DNA of 64,000 bases. Source: Orobanche coerulescens. Lineage: Eukaryota; Streptophyta; Magnoliopsida; Lamiales; Orobanchaceae. The notes beneath the pieces were generated by a model. It had not been told where the DNA came from and made no database searches. It was given only the letters and a program-made list of their open reading frames with translations. The stretch lies in the NCBI GenBank assembly GCA_033398695.1, contig CM065804.1, forward strand, positions 54,281,501-54,345,500. The letters run 5' to 3'. Shown here one piece after another: positions 10,422-23,373 of the stretch (position 1 is its first letter; each line of letters opens with the position of its first letter). The position numbers and the translations under genes were made by a program.

Positions 10422-12417
10422 TGTTGGGATTCGGTGCCTAAAACGAAGGCCCAGTGGAATCGGTAAAAGGAAAATTAATTCGATCCAAATCCCTACGAGG
10501 ATCGATCGAGCTACGTATATACGAATATCAAAAAACGAATTCACAAGAGATATAGAAACTCACCCTTATAGTCCATTGATTAGATGGATAACCTTCTCTT
10601 GAGCTATTCCCCAAGCATTGCTTGATCTCTATGAGTCTATTCTGCTTCAAGCCCTTGAACGATCCAACGCCGAAAGCACCGCATCTCTACTTGCCACGCG
10701 CTGGAGAAACGACCGGAACGACGATCACCTTGCTATCCTCTGAGGATACGGCTAGAGCTAAGTGATGAAGCTATATATGTAAAGATTACTACACTCTAAG
10801 TGTTTTAATCTTACTCTCTCTTTATATCTTGATATTTTTCTCTAAGAAAAACAAGAACAAAGTTGAAAAAGAAGATGACTTGGAGAAAAACTTTTTTCTC
10901 TCTCTTTCTCTCTCAAAAATCACGTTGGAAATGGCATGGAATCAAGTGAGTAAATGAAAGATGTCTTCATCCCTCTTATTCAACTTCTCCCACATGTTAC
11001 AACTCATACCAATGAGAATCTACACCACCATGTCAATCATAATCTATTAAAGAATGGAACAAGAGTCCACAAGGAAGGTGGGTGGAATGTGGGGGGGCGG
11101 CCCATGCTAGAAATCGGATGAGTTCGGTTCGTGTCGGACTCCCGAGGGTCTAAACAGATAAACACCGATTCTGTATCGATGTATTTATATCGATTAATTA
11201 ATTCAATTAATTAAACATATCAAATACAAAATAATATAATTAATTTATCCAAGAAATAATTATATACATGAATTAAATTAATCACCCAGTAATTTATTTA
11301 ATTCATTAGGCCGTAAATCAATTTATCCAATAAATCGATTTAAACATCCAATGTTCCAAAATTAGATATCCAATATCTAATATTCATAATGAGAGAATTA
11401 GCTTTATTCATTCCGTCGTCAATCCTATTGCGCGACTCGGTAGGTCCGTCTCAGTCAGCAATGGGAGGAACCAAAGAGTAGTAGCACCACCTAGCCAGCC
11501 TGGCGGCCTACACTGTACCCCAACTGAGAACGAATGATTGGGATCATTCAAGAACCATTCTGTCGTGAATACCAGTATACGTATAAACCCTTCTTTCAAA
11601 TGTCCCGATCCAGTTATGGGGTCACAATCAGTCAAACCCCATTTGTACTTGACGCTATGCATGCGTTAATGCAAATTGAGATCATCGAGCTCTCGTGTAT
11701 CTAATACAGCTAGCTCCAATGCTTTGGCCAAAAACTTATGATCTCATCTGCCAATAACCGCATAGGACATATAACCCGTTCACAAATAGGAGAAAGAATT
11801 CTATCTTGGTATTCAGTAGGACCTGCTACTTGCCCATCAAGATGCACGTCGAGGTTGACCCCGGCCTTCCGGTTTATAGGGTCGAACTACTCTAATGAAA
11901 ATCTTGACGTCACAAGCAAATCCCTACTAAATCCTCAAGTCGAAGGTTCACGAATACCTATCACAACCTTTCGATTCCATCATTGACTGTCCCGGAGTGA
12001 AATCCGTGTGACGAATCGAGGGTGAGTCGGTTCGAGTATACTAATCTAATTAGCATACCTATAACGTGTGCTCCCACTAACCATTAGTGTTCGACAGACA
12101 CTCTCCTTGTCAAAGAACATGTCATACAAGTCTTTACATAAACTTAACGCCCAGTCAAGTTTTATCGACTTGCGAACAATTAAGTATTTGAGCTATAGAC
12201 CTTTCCAGTGCCGACCCCCTTATCCAATAAGGAGTGGGACATTTTGCTCTCAAATACACCGACTAGTTTCTACATGTATATTTACGTGTTAGGAATGCCA
12301 GTAACTACCAGTAAATAAAGAAACATCCATTGCCTTATATTGATGATTTACATAATAACAAGTACAATGCCCTCACGCAACATCCTCTAAGTGGCATTCG
12401 AGGGCATACTCCTAACA
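10422..12417 (-). mobile_element. Tork-like copia 3' LTR
   Basis: 1996 bp. It differs from 17999-19994 by scattered substitutions, mostly transitions, with no large indel. It holds a pyrimidine-rich tract (10800-10920). The plus-strand ORFs 11738-11986 and 12068-12292 recur in the other LTR and are not genes. Confidence 0.92.
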
Positions 12418-12432
12418 ATATCCCACTTGCAC
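12418..12432 (-). other. Polypurine tract, Tork-like copia
   Basis: GTGCAAGTGGGATAT directly before the 3' LTR start TGTTAGGAG on the minus strand. It would prime plus-strand DNA synthesis. Confidence 0.75.
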
Positions 12433-15400
12433 TCAATGCCACACACTATGGTATCTAATACCCATGTTCTCCAAATGACGCTCCAAGCTAGTCTGAGAAA
12501 GTGGCTTGGTCAGTGGATCGGCGACGTTGTCGGCCGAGTCTACTCTGTGCAGCACAATGTATCCCTTGCGAACAAATTCTCTTACGAGATGATACTTCCT
12601 CTCAATATGTTTGGTGCTGTTATGAAACCTCGGCTCCTTGGCCTACGCTACAGCTCCGTCGTTGTCGCAGTACAGCGGAACAGGCAGCTCAGCACATGGT
12701 ATCACTTGAAGTTCTCCGAGAAACTTCTTAATCCAGAACCCTTCCTTGGAAGCCTCCGAGGCTGCTTGATACTCAGCCTGACTGGTGGAATCAACAGTCG
12801 CGCTTTGCTTGGCGCTACGCCAAGATACTGCTCCTCCATTAAGAGTAAATATGTAGCCAGAAGTAGACATCGAATCGTCCTTCAGTCCTTGGAAGTCTGA
12901 ATCAGTAAATCCCACCACATCCAATTCTCCACCACCATACATAAGAACCATATCTCTAGTCCTTCTTAAGTACTTGAGAACGTTCTTTACAGTAGTCCAA
13001 TGTTCCCTACCTGGGTTTGCCTGAAACCTACTCACCACGCTTACAGCATACGCGATGTCATGTCTTGTACACAACATAGCATACATAAGGCTACCCACGG
13101 CCGAAGCATATGGTATATTACTCATTTCCTTTCGTTGTTCCTCATTTTGAGGACACATCTTCAAGGTGAGTTTTATCACATGTCGCATCGGTAGGAACCC
13201 TCTTTTAGAATCATCCATCTTAAATCGCTTTATGATTTTATCTATATAGAGGGCTTGGGAAAGACCTATTGTTCTCTTTGCTCTATCCCGGTAGTGTCGA
13301 ATACCAAGAATATAGGTAGCTTCTCCCAAGTCTTTCATGGAGAAATTACTCGAAAGCCAAGCTTTCACAGAACTGAGCATTCCCACATCATTTCCTATTA
13401 GTAGAATGTCATCTACATATAGTACTAAGAATGTGATCTTGCTCCCACTAACTCTATTGTATACACAAGGTTCCTCCTCATTTTGCACGAAGTCAAACTC
13501 TTTGACTGCCTCGTAAAAACGAAGGTTCCAACTACGCGACGCTTGCTTCAGTCCATAAATGGAATGCTGAAGCTTGCACACTTTCTGAATATTGACTTCG
13601 GACACAAAGCCTTTAGGCTTCTCCATATAGATTTCTTCCTCGAGGAATCCATTAAGGAAAGCCGTCTTTACGTCCATTTGCCATATCTCATAATCGTGGT
13701 AGGCAGCTATAGCAAGCATCATGCGGATAGACTTGATCATGGCTACGGGCGAGAAGGTATCGTGGTAATCGATCCCTTCCTTCTGGGTATAACTCTTCGC
13801 CACAAGCCTGGCCTTATAGGCGTCAACCTTGCCATCACCATCAGTCTTTGTCTTGTAGATCCACTTGTTCCCAATAGGCACTATGCCCTTGGGGCGGTCT
13901 ACTAGAGTCCAGACCTGATTGACATGCATCGAGTCTATCTCAGCTTCCATAACTTCACACCATTTCGCGGAGTCTACATCCACCATCGCTTGGTCATAGG
14001 ATGTCGGGTCGGTCTCTTGGCTATCACTTGGAACCTCATGGAGACTCAGCTCCTCCAAGTGCACAAGCCCATACTTCTCAGGTAAATGAGACACCCTACT
14101 AGACCTACGAGGTGGTTGTACTTGTGTTTCAGAAGTTTCGGTTCCAGTTTCTTGCACAGGTGTCTCTCGAGGAGTTTCATTGTATTATTCTAAGGAAATA
14201 CTTCTACCTGCTCCGCCTTCCTGAATGAACTCATCTTCCAGGAAGTGTGCTTGTAAAGCAACAACAATCCTTCGATCTTCGGGCATGTAGAATAGATATC
14301 CCATCGTCCCAGATGGGAATCCAATGAAACGTCCCTTCGCAGACCTAGCTTCCAACTTTTCCACCTTAGTCTTCTTGACATAGGCGGGACATCCCCAAAT
14401 CCTAATATGATTAAGACTTGGTTTCCTTCCCTCCCACATCTCATGTGGAGTTTTAGGAACGGATTTGGAAGGACATCTATTTAAGATATAAGCGGCAGTC
14501 AGGGGTGCATACCCCCACAGGTAAATTGGTAAGTCAGTATAGCCCAGCATGGAACGGACCATGTTTAACAAGGTCCGGTTCCTTCTTTCTGACACACCAT
14601 TTAACTGAGGAGTACCTGGAGGTGTTATTTGTAAAACTATTCCATGTTCCTTAAGGAACTCGTCAAACTCCGTATTAATATACTCGCCACATCGGTCCGA
14701 CCGAAGTGCTTTGATATGATTACCAGTTTGTTTCTCGACTAGGGCCTTGAATTCTTGGAATTTCTCAAAGGCCCCGGATTTATGTTTCATTAAGTATACA
14801 TAACCATACCTAATATGGTCATCTGTAAACGTAATGAAATATTGATATCCGTCACGTGCTGCTTCCAAAGCACCACATACGTCGGTATGGATTAATCCCA
14901 GTTTATCAGCGGCTCTTTCAAATGTCCCTGTGAAGGGGGACTTAGTCATTTTCCCTTTAAGGCAAGATTCACAAGTAGGAAAGGGATCTGATCCCAATGG
15001 ACCCATAAGTCCATCTTTTTCCATCTTGTAAACCTTGGTCTGACCAACATGACCAAGTCTAAGATGCCATTTCAAAACTTGATTGTTTTCATCCCTACCA
15101 TGTTTTCTAGTCATAGTATTCACAACTACTTTGTTGCTGAGATTTAGATGATACAATCCATTCAACAATGTAGCAGTACCCACTAGTTTATTTCTAAAAT
15201 AAATTTTGCAGGAACCATCACCAATGAAAAATGAAAAGCCTTTTCGGTCCATGACTGGAATGGATACAATGTTTTTGTGCCCCTTGTGCAAAACAAGTAC
15301 ATCTTCTAAAGTCAAAACAGAGCCGGATTCTAAACCCAAAAGAAGTGATCCTATGTCGGTCACCTCGACACTATGCCCGCTTCCGACTGTGATCATAACT

Positions 15401-15636
15401 TCTCCAGCTCCAAGCTTCCTGCTTTGTTCCAGATCCTGATTCACGGTACAAATATGAGAACTAGCACCAGAATCAAGTATCCAGGAAGTAGAAAATACAG
15501 TAGAAGAACAATTTGTTTCCAAAATTAAAAGTTCTGTACCTAAAGTGCCATGAAGAATTGGACAGTATCTAGCCCAGTGGCCCAGCTTACCGCACTTGAG
15601 ACAAGCATCCTTCTTCTTCTTGTTCTTTGGAACCAT
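12433..15636 (-). pseudogene. pol: Tork-like copia pol (PR-INT-RT-RNase H)
   Basis: Part 1 (15636-14185): zinc knuckle CLKCGKLGHWARYC (residues 12-25), protease DSGA (55-58), pre-integrase HLRLGH (191-196), integrase core Asp in HTDVCG (~252), Asp in RSDRCGEY (~314), Glu in GVSERRN (~350). A TAA at 14185-14187 follows. Part 2 (14157-12643), same frame: RT with YVDD (residues 247-250) and RNase H (FTDSDF, SQAEYQA, YCDNDGA). A TAG at 12643-12645 sits where the family has Gln, and the frame then reads about 70 further residues (DPLTKPL motif) to a natural stop at 12433. All catalytic residues are present, so two nonsense codons are the main lesions here. Confidence 0.92.
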
Positions 15637-16374
15637 CAGGGCCTTGCCCTTTTCCTTAAGGTCCTGAGCTTGTGGTCCAGTCCGCTTCTTGGTCTTTTCT
15701 TCTTATTCTTAGACTTCCGAAGTCCAGAAGAAATCACAAGGGCAGACTCCTTCATTCGCGGAGTCTTCATCTGAGACTGAGCGGTCACCAGTTTGTTCAT
15801 TAGCCCAGCTAAGTTACATGCAATCTCATTGCAGTTAAAGTTCATAACAAACTGTGAGAAGGAATCAGGAAGAGACTGTAGGATAAGGTCGATTTGGAGA
15901 GAAGTATCCATTTTAAAATCAAGAGCCTCCAATCTCTCGATCATGTATATCATTTTGAGGACATGTTCCCCAACTTTCTCACATTTCTTCATCCTTGCAC
16001 CGAACAGTTGCTTGGATATCTCATATCTAGCAGTTCTGCTGTGCTCACCATAAAGTTCGGTTAAGTAATATAGAATCTGCCTTGCAGAAGTCATTTTCTC
16101 ATGAGCTCTCTGAAGCTCAGTAGACATAGAAACCATCATGTATGCACGGACTTATACGTCATCCTTAACCCACTTTTCGTGGTTTTCGATCTCTTCCTGA
16201 TTGGCTCTGGTCCGCACAGGAGGCGCCGGAATGTCCGTCTCCAAGACGTATCCCAGTGCCTCTATGGACAATCATCAGATTGCGGAGCCAATCGACAAAG
16301 TTAGGTCCCATTAAGGTGTTCTTTTCGAGTAGAATTGCGAGTGGATTCATTGTCATATTGAGATTTGTCTGCAT
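15637..16374 (-). pseudogene. gag: Tork-like copia gag
   Basis: Starts near 16374 (MQTNLNMTMNPLAILL, then NFVDWLRNLMIV, a usual copia gag start). A frameshift near 16262 and a TAA at 16152-16154 break it; the remainder (16139-15700) has the gag core (ILYYLTELYGEHSRTARYEI, LEALDFKM, ILQSLPDSFSQFVMNF). A further frameshift near 15700, in a Lys/Arg-rich stretch, precedes the knuckle. Related elements make gag and pol as one polyprotein, so these shifts are damage. Confidence 0.82.
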
Positions 16375-17981
16375 TAAGTATAACAGACTAATTAGTGACT
16401 TGTTATATTATGATCTGAGTATAGAATTAAGGTCTTTTCTATTGTTGTTACCCAGCTCCCACTATTTTTATCGGAATAACACACTCCCATGTGATATCCG
16501 GAGGTATCGTCGCTCTACTTCATAGTGGTGATCGAGTTGTTTATAAATCTTAACAGAGGGCAACCGAACAGGTTTCTAGTCTATTAATTTTCATAAAGTG
16601 GTGTCCAACACCAACCCATCTAATGGATGATTCGATCTTCTTTTTCCCCTTGTTCACTCCCCTCAACCTATACGGTTTCTATGGTTCGTGAACAAGTTAA
16701 GTTTATACCATCGACGCAAATCAGTTACAATTGAATCTTATCCGGCAACCTATGAGGTTTCTAGGGATAAAATTTGCTCCAACCGAAGGCATCCAATGCG
16801 CTCCCGGTAATTTTTCCGTCCTCCCCGAATGACTACCCCGATAACACGGAAGCATAGCACATCCGGTTTGGATTTCAATTTCCCGAAAGCTCGATGGAGG
16901 GAAGGAAAACCTTGAAACCTTATAAACTTAATAATTTGTTGTGGGAGAATTATCGCGATTAACGTTACACTTTGCACATTAATCATTTAAGCGCGTTTGT
17001 GGCATTCATACAACATGAAACAACTATTCACAACCTAGTTGCTACCAACATGTGGTTCATGGACCGTTCCTAGAAAACAAAAACTCCGTAATCTAATTAC
17101 AAGTCTTCGTCTTGAATCTTCGTCTTCTCGAAATGGATCTTCCTCTGGTCCTCGTCATTACATATAAATTTTACATTGAGAATTGCATCCTAGATACAAA
17201 TTTTTGTAGTAAAATAAATAGGCTCAAAACGGCCTTTACAACCCAATCGAATAAAACGAACGATTCAAAAACTAAGTCCACGAACCACATCCCCATTCAA
17301 AAGCATTCATCCAATAAATACTAAATAAATGGAAAACGTAGAGATACATTGATTCAATCAACAATACGAACCGATCAAATCGATTCACACAATCGGTAAT
17401 ATGAAAACGTTTAAAATAATTCGGTCGATCACAAGTATTCCAATAAATAAATTTTCCCTTATAAAATGACATACCATAAATCATTTTAATCATATTAAAT
17501 CCAATTTAAAATGAGGGAAATCATTTTTAGAAATACACGAAGCAAACAAGCCCGAAACGGGTCCGAAATAGGCCGAACCATGGCCGAAAACGCCACCAGG
17601 TAGCATGCAGGGCTGCCCAGCGGCCCTGGGCCGTGGCCCCCTGAGCGTGGGCCGCGGCCCCCAATACAGTGCTTGCCCAGGCCGACTGCAACAGCCCTGG
17701 GCCGCGGCCCCCTGCTCCCGGACCCCTCCCAGACCGTCCAACGGCATTTCGGGGCTAGTTTTTTGACCGGATATCCAATATCTATATTCTCCAACATTCA
17801 TATCTTCAATATAAATCAAATTTCCAAGAAATTAAGATTTATATTTAGACATAAACTTACGAAAAATATAACTACAACGAACGTAAAAACATATACCACG
17901 ATTATGACTAAAATGATTCCAAATCATTCAACATCTAATCAAGCATTCCAAATGCTAATATCGTATATACGATCGCAAGAT
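16375..17981 (-). other. Untranslated leader of the Tork-like copia element
   Basis: About 1.6 kb between primer site and gag. It has no convincing ORF. A GC-rich island at 17580-17750 contains repeats of GGGCCGCGGCCCCC, which could fold strongly. Long leaders occur in related copia elements. Confidence 0.6.
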
Positions 17982-17997
17982 CTATGCTCCAATACCA
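17982..17997 (-). other. Primer-binding site, Tork-like copia
   Basis: TGGTATTGGAGCATAG on the minus strand, one base from the 5' LTR. It is a diverged initiator-Met-tRNA match. Confidence 0.75.
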
Positions 17998-17998
17998 C

Positions 17999-19994
17999 TG
18001 TTGGGATTCGGTGCCTAAAACGAAGGCCCATCGGAAGCGGTAAAACGAAAATTAATTCGATCTGAATCCCTACGAGGATCGATCGAGCTACGTATATACG
18101 AATATCAAAAAACGAATTCACAAGAGATATAGAAACTCACCCTTGTATTCCGTTGATTAGATGGATAACCTTCTCTTGAGCTACGCCCCAAGCATTGCTT
18201 GATCTCTACGAATCTATTCCGCTTCAAGCCCTTGAACGATCCAACGCCGAAAGCACCGCGTCTCTACTTGCCACGCACCGGAGAAACGACCGGAACAACG
18301 ATCACGTTGCTATCCTCCGAGGATACGGCTAGAGCTAAGTGATGAAGCTATATATGTAAAGATTACTACACTCTAAGTGTTTTAATCTTACTCTCTCTTT
18401 ATATCTTGATATTTTTCTCTAAGAAAAACAAGAACAAAGTTGAAGAAGAAGATGACTTGGAGAAAAACTTTTTTCTCTCTCTTTCTCTCTCAAAACTCAC
18501 GTTGGAAATGGCATGGAATCAAGTGAGTAAATGAAAGATGTCTTCATCCCTCTTATTCAACTTCTCCCACATGTTACAACTCATACCAATGAGAATCTAC
18601 CCCACCATGTCAATCATAATCCATTAAAGAATGGAACAAGAGTCTACAAGGAAGGTGGGTGGAATGTGGGAGGGCGGCCCATGCTAGAAATCGGACGAGT
18701 TTGGTTCGTTTCGGACTCCCGAGGGTCTAAACAGATAAACTCCGATTCCGTATCGATGTATTTATATCGATTAATTAATCCAATTAATTAAACATATCAA
18801 ATACAAAATAATATAATTAATTTCTCCAAGAAATAATTATATACATGAATTAAATTAACCACCCAGTAATTTATTTAATTCATTAGGCCGTAAATCAATT
18901 TATCCAATAAATCGATTTAAACATCCAATGTTCCAATATTAGATATCCAATATCTAATATTCATAATGAGAGAATTAGCTTTATTCATTCCGTCGTCAAT
19001 CCTATTGCGCGACTCGGTAGGTCTGTCTCAGTCAGCAATGGTAGGAACCAAAGAATAGTAGCACCACCTAGCCAGCCCGGCGGCCTACACTGTACCCCAA
19101 CTGAGAACGAATGATTGGGATCATTCAAGAACCATTCTGTCGTGAATACCAGTATACGTATAAACCCTTCTTTCAAATGTCCCGATCAAGTTATGGGGTC
19201 ACGGTCAGTCAAACCCCATCTGTACTTGACGCTATGCATGCGTTAATGCAAATTGAGATCATCGAGCTCTCGTGTATCTAATACAGCTAGCTCCAATGCT
19301 TTGGCCAAAGACTTATGATCTCATCTGCCAATAACCACATAGGACATATAACCCGTTCACTAACAGGAGAAAGAATTTTATCTTGGTATTCAGTAGGACC
19401 TGCTACTTGCCCATCAAGATGCACGTCGAGGTTGACCCCCGCCTTCCGGTTTATAGGGTCGAACTACTCTAATGAAAATCTTGACGTCACAAGCACATCC
19501 CTACTAAATCCTCAAGTCGAAGGTTCACGAATACCTATCACAACCTTTCGATTCCATCATTGACTGTCCCAGAGTGAAATCCGTGTGACGAATCGAGGGT
19601 GAGTCGGTTTGAGTATACTAATCTAATTAGCATACCTATAACGTGTGCTCCCACTAACCATTAGTGTTCGACAGGCACTCTCATTGTCAAAGAACACATC
19701 ATACAAGTCTTTACATAAACTTAACGCCCAGTCAAGTTTTATCGACTTGCGAACGATTAAGTATTTGAGCTATAGACCTTTCCAGTGCCGACCCCCTTAT
19801 CCAATAAGGAGTGGAACGTTTTGCTCTCAAATACACGGACTAGTTTCTACATGTATATTTACGTGTTAGGAATGCCAGTAACTACCAGTAAATATAGAAA
19901 CATCCATTGCCTTATATTGATGATTTACATAATAACAAGTACAATGCCCTCACTCAACATCCTTTGAGTGGAATTCGAGGGCATACTCCTAACA
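17999..19994 (-). mobile_element. Tork-like copia 5' LTR
   Basis: 1996 bp, partner of 10422-12417, with the same termini. The adjacent duplication AGCGT restores the chromovirus protease frame. Confidence 0.92.
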
Positions 19995-19999
19995 AGCGT

Positions 20000-20417
20000 A
20001 GCTAAATAATTACGACTTACCGTCACTCCAACAAATGTATCGATCAAGACAGTGAACACCCATGCTAAACCGGTGAGCAGCGAAGCACGAGGAGTGAAAG
20101 CAAAGATAGGTGACTGGCAGGGAATGATCACCTTCACTGTAGTGACCATCGATGACTACGATTTCGTTCTTGGGTTACAATGGTTCGATCAGGTACGTGC
20201 TTGCATTCTTTAATTCTCAGATTCCTTGGTCATTTTGGATTCCGACAGGACACAGGCCATTCCGGCCAGGAGGGAAGCAAAGGGGACAAGCACCCTTTCA
20301 GCCATACAACTTAGTTGGGGACTTCCGAAGTAGGAAGAGACCTTCACTGCATTTTACGTTCCTGATGATGGAAACGATATTGAAGGGAATGATGTACCAA
20401 AGGAAGTTCAAGCCGTT
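20000..20417 (+). pseudogene. Chromovirus protease C-terminal half and PR-RT linker
   Basis: After the copia insertion the reading continues with a protease C-terminal region containing DDYDFVLGLQWFDQ (about 20152-20193). Stops and a shift follow (around 20211 and 20330) before the RT frame opens. Too damaged to function. Confidence 0.65.
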
Positions 20418-21910
20418 TTGGAGGAGTTCCAGGACGTGATGCCCGCGGAACTACCTAAGAAGTTGCCGCCCAGACGGGATGCGGACCACAAAATTGAACT
20501 TATTTCCGATGCGAAGCCACCTTCGAGGACACCTTATAGGATGTCACCACCGGAACTTAAGGAGCTGCAGAAGCAATTGAAAGAGTTGTTGGATTCCAAG
20601 ATGATCCAACCATCCAAATCACCTTATGGGTCCCCTGTTTTGTTCCAGAAGATGCATGATGGATCCTTACGTATGTGCGTGGACTATAGGGCACTCAAAA
20701 AACTGACGGTTCGAAACAAGTATCCCATTCCACTCATTGGAGAGCTGTTTGACCAACTGGGAGGTGCCAAATACTTTTCAAAGATCGACCTAAGATCCGG
20801 ACATTGGCAGGTCCGGATAGCCGAAGGATATGAACCCAATACCGCCATGGCGACCAGGTATGGTTTGTTTGATTTTCTTGTGATGCCGTTCGGGCTTACA
20901 AACGCCCCAGTGACATTTTGCACACTGATGAACAAGGTATTTCAACCATACATAGACAAGTTTGTTGTCGTTTATTTGGATGATATTGTCATTTACTCAT
21001 CATCGATGGAGGAGCATGTAGAACACTTATGACAGGTGTTCCAGGCATTGCGGGACAATGAACTTTATGCAAAGTTGGAGAAGTGCTCATTCGCCCAACA
21101 GGAAGTGACTTTTCTTGGGCATCGTATCAAGGATGGCCGCATAATGATGGACGAGGCCAAAGTGAAAAACGTTCGAGGTTGGGAGCCGCCGACCAGCGTA
21201 ACCCAACTCCGATCATTTCTGGGACTTGTGAACTACTACCGGAAGTTCATCAAGGGATACTCTCGGATAGCAGCCCCATTAATGGACCTATTGAAGAAGG
21301 ACCACAAATGGGAGTGGACGGATAAGTGCCGAGAGGCCTTTGAGCAACTCAAAGGCGAAGTGATGAAGCAGCCAGTTCTTGCCTTGCCAGACCATGCCAA
21401 GGCATATGAGGTTCAGACTGATGCATCTGATTATGCCATCAGAGGAGTATTGATGCAGCTAGGGCATCCCGTTGCCTATGAGAGCAGAAAATTGAATGAC
21501 ACCGAGAGACGGTACTCGGTGCACGAGAAGGAAATGATCGCCGTGGTACATTGCCTTAGAGCTTGGAGGCATTATTTACTTGGGAGCAAGTTTGTGGTAC
21601 GAATAAACAACGTAGCCACAAGTTATTTTCAAACTCAGAAGAAGCTCATGCCAAAACAAGTAAGATGGCAGGAATTCCTAGCTGAGTTCGATTATACCCT
21701 GGAGTATAAGCCTGGAGTACTTAACCGAGTAGCCGATGCATTAAGACGGAAGGCCAAGCTTGCAGCCTTGACCAAGGCCGAGGGAAGCATCAAGGACCAC
21801 ATACGCGAGGAACTGAGGCAGGACCCTTTCGCAGGAAACATCATGGAGCTTGCCAGGAGCGGCAAGACAAGACGGTTCTGGGAACGAGACGAGCTACTCA
21901 TTACCAAAAT
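20418..21910 (+). pseudogene. pol: Chromovirus reverse transcriptase and RNase H
   Basis: RT palm motifs: [27 protein letters not shown], and the catalytic YLDD at 20970-20984. A TGA at 21030-21032 (position of an Arg codon, CGA in relatives) splits the frame, which continues at 21033. RNase H has QTDASDYAIRG and EKEMIAVVH. The third catalytic region reads INNVATSYF, where relatives have T-D-N, so Asp is replaced by Asn (21606-21608) and RNase H should be inactive. A frameshift near 21905 leads to integrase. Confidence 0.88.
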
Positions 21911-23373
21911 CGTTTGTACGTGCCCAAATGGGGGAACTTACAGAGGGACATCATGAAGGAATGCCACGATACACTATGGGTTGGACACCCAGGTATGCAC
22001 CGTACAATGGCTTTAATTGACAATTCCACTTTTGGCCCAGGATGCGTGAGAACATTGAGCCATACGTCCGGACATGTCTTGTATGTCAACAAGACAAGGT
22101 GGAGCAACAACAACCTGGTGAACTACTTCAACCATTACCCATACCGGAACACCCTTTTGAAAGCATTTCAATGGACTTTATTACGGCTTTGCCTAAATCG
22201 GATGGGTATGGGTCGATCATAGTTGTGGTGGACAGGTTCTAAAAATACGCAACCTTTATTCCAGCACCGGCGGACGTAACGGCTCTGGAGACGGCCAAGT
22301 TGTTCTTAAAGCATGTGGTAAAACATTGGGGCATTCCAAGGACAATCGTGAATGACCGAGACCCACGTTTCACAGGGAAGTTTTGGTCTGGACTTTTCAA
22401 GCTATTGGGCTCGAATTTAGCATTCTCAACAAGTTTCCACCCACAGACGGACGGGCAGACAGAACGAGTTAACGCACTGCTTGAGTGCTACTTGCGACAC
22501 TATGTGAGTGCCAATCAGCGGGATTTGGCCAAACTCTTAGACACGGCCCAATTCTCATACAATTTGCAGAAGAGTGAATCAACCGGATGCAGTCCATTCG
22601 AGCTTGCCACAGGAAGACAACCGACGACAACGAATAACATTGCCACCGGATACACGGGACAGAGTCCCGCAACATATACCTTTGCTAAGTCATTACAGGA
22701 GGAATCGGACTTGGCTCGAGCATCATTGGACAAGGCAGCCAAGAAGATGAAGAAATGGGCCGATCTCAAGCGACGAGCGGTCGAGTTCAATGAAGGCGAC
22801 TTAGTTATGGTGAAACTTCTCCCGCAGCAATTTAAAGCATTTCGGGCTGTGCATAAGGGACTTATCCGGAGATACGAGGGACCCTACAAGATCGAGCGAC
22901 GTGTTGGGATAGTTTCATATCGAGTGCAACTACCGCCGAAGATAATGATACACCCGGTCTTTCATGTTAGCCAACTGAAGCCTTACCATCAGGACATGGA
23001 GGATCCGGTCCGAGCTCAGTCACATCGAGCACATACTGATGTGCTTACTTCCTTCGACAAGGGAGTAGCCGAGATCATTTCACATCGGGACATTCGACGA
23101 AGGGGCGTGGCCCCATACACCGAATACTTTGTACATTGGAAGGGACTCCCAGACGCTAAAAATAGCTGGGAACATGAGGAATACCTACGTCAATTCCGGC
23201 AGAAGACCGAAGAATATCGGGACAGCATCGTGCCGAGGATGGTCACGACTTTGGTGTGGGAGAATGTCACGCCCCACCTTAAGGCAGCAGGCATCAAGCA
23301 GCATCCGGCCGAAGCCGGGCGGACGGGCGCGCAGGCACCGTGTCAAGCTCACAGAGGACTACCCTCCCTATAA
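21911..23373 (+). pseudogene. pol: Chromovirus integrase with C-terminal chromodomain
   Basis: Zinc-binding region: HDTLWVGHPGMH (~21965) and CLVCQQDK (~22078), separated by a frameshift near 22030. Catalytic core: first Asp in SMDFITALP, second in VNDRDPRF, Glu in TDGQTERVNALLE. A TAA at 22240-22242 interrupts the core. The C-terminus has the GPYKI and HPVFHVSQLKPY region and a canonical chromodomain (YFVHWKGLPDAKNSWE, ~23126-23175). The frame runs 109 bp into the 3' LTR before stopping at 23373. Chromodomains of this clade are known to guide integration to heterochromatin. Confidence 0.88.

Larger units (their letters stand above)
10422..19994 (-). mobile_element. Ty1/copia element, Tork-like, full length
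   Basis: Perfect duplication AGCGT (10417-10421, 19995-19999). Two LTRs of exactly 1996 bp with TGTTAGGAG...CCCAACA ends, Met-tRNA primer site, purine tract, and domain order knuckle-PR-INT-RT-RNase H, which defines Ty1/copia. The Tork assignment rests on the LTR start TGTTAGGAGTATGCCCT and is tentative. The coding region has two frameshifts and a few stops, so it is recent but dead. It is the youngest layer at this site. Confidence 0.92.

Noticed and set aside
12391..12900. 169-residue plus-strand ORF
   Set aside because: Antisense shadow of copia RNase H, whose motifs are clear on the minus strand.
20418..23373. Endogenous pararetrovirus or envelope-bearing retrovirus
   Set aside because: Integrase, chromodomain and LTRs are present; no movement, coat or envelope-like gene was seen.
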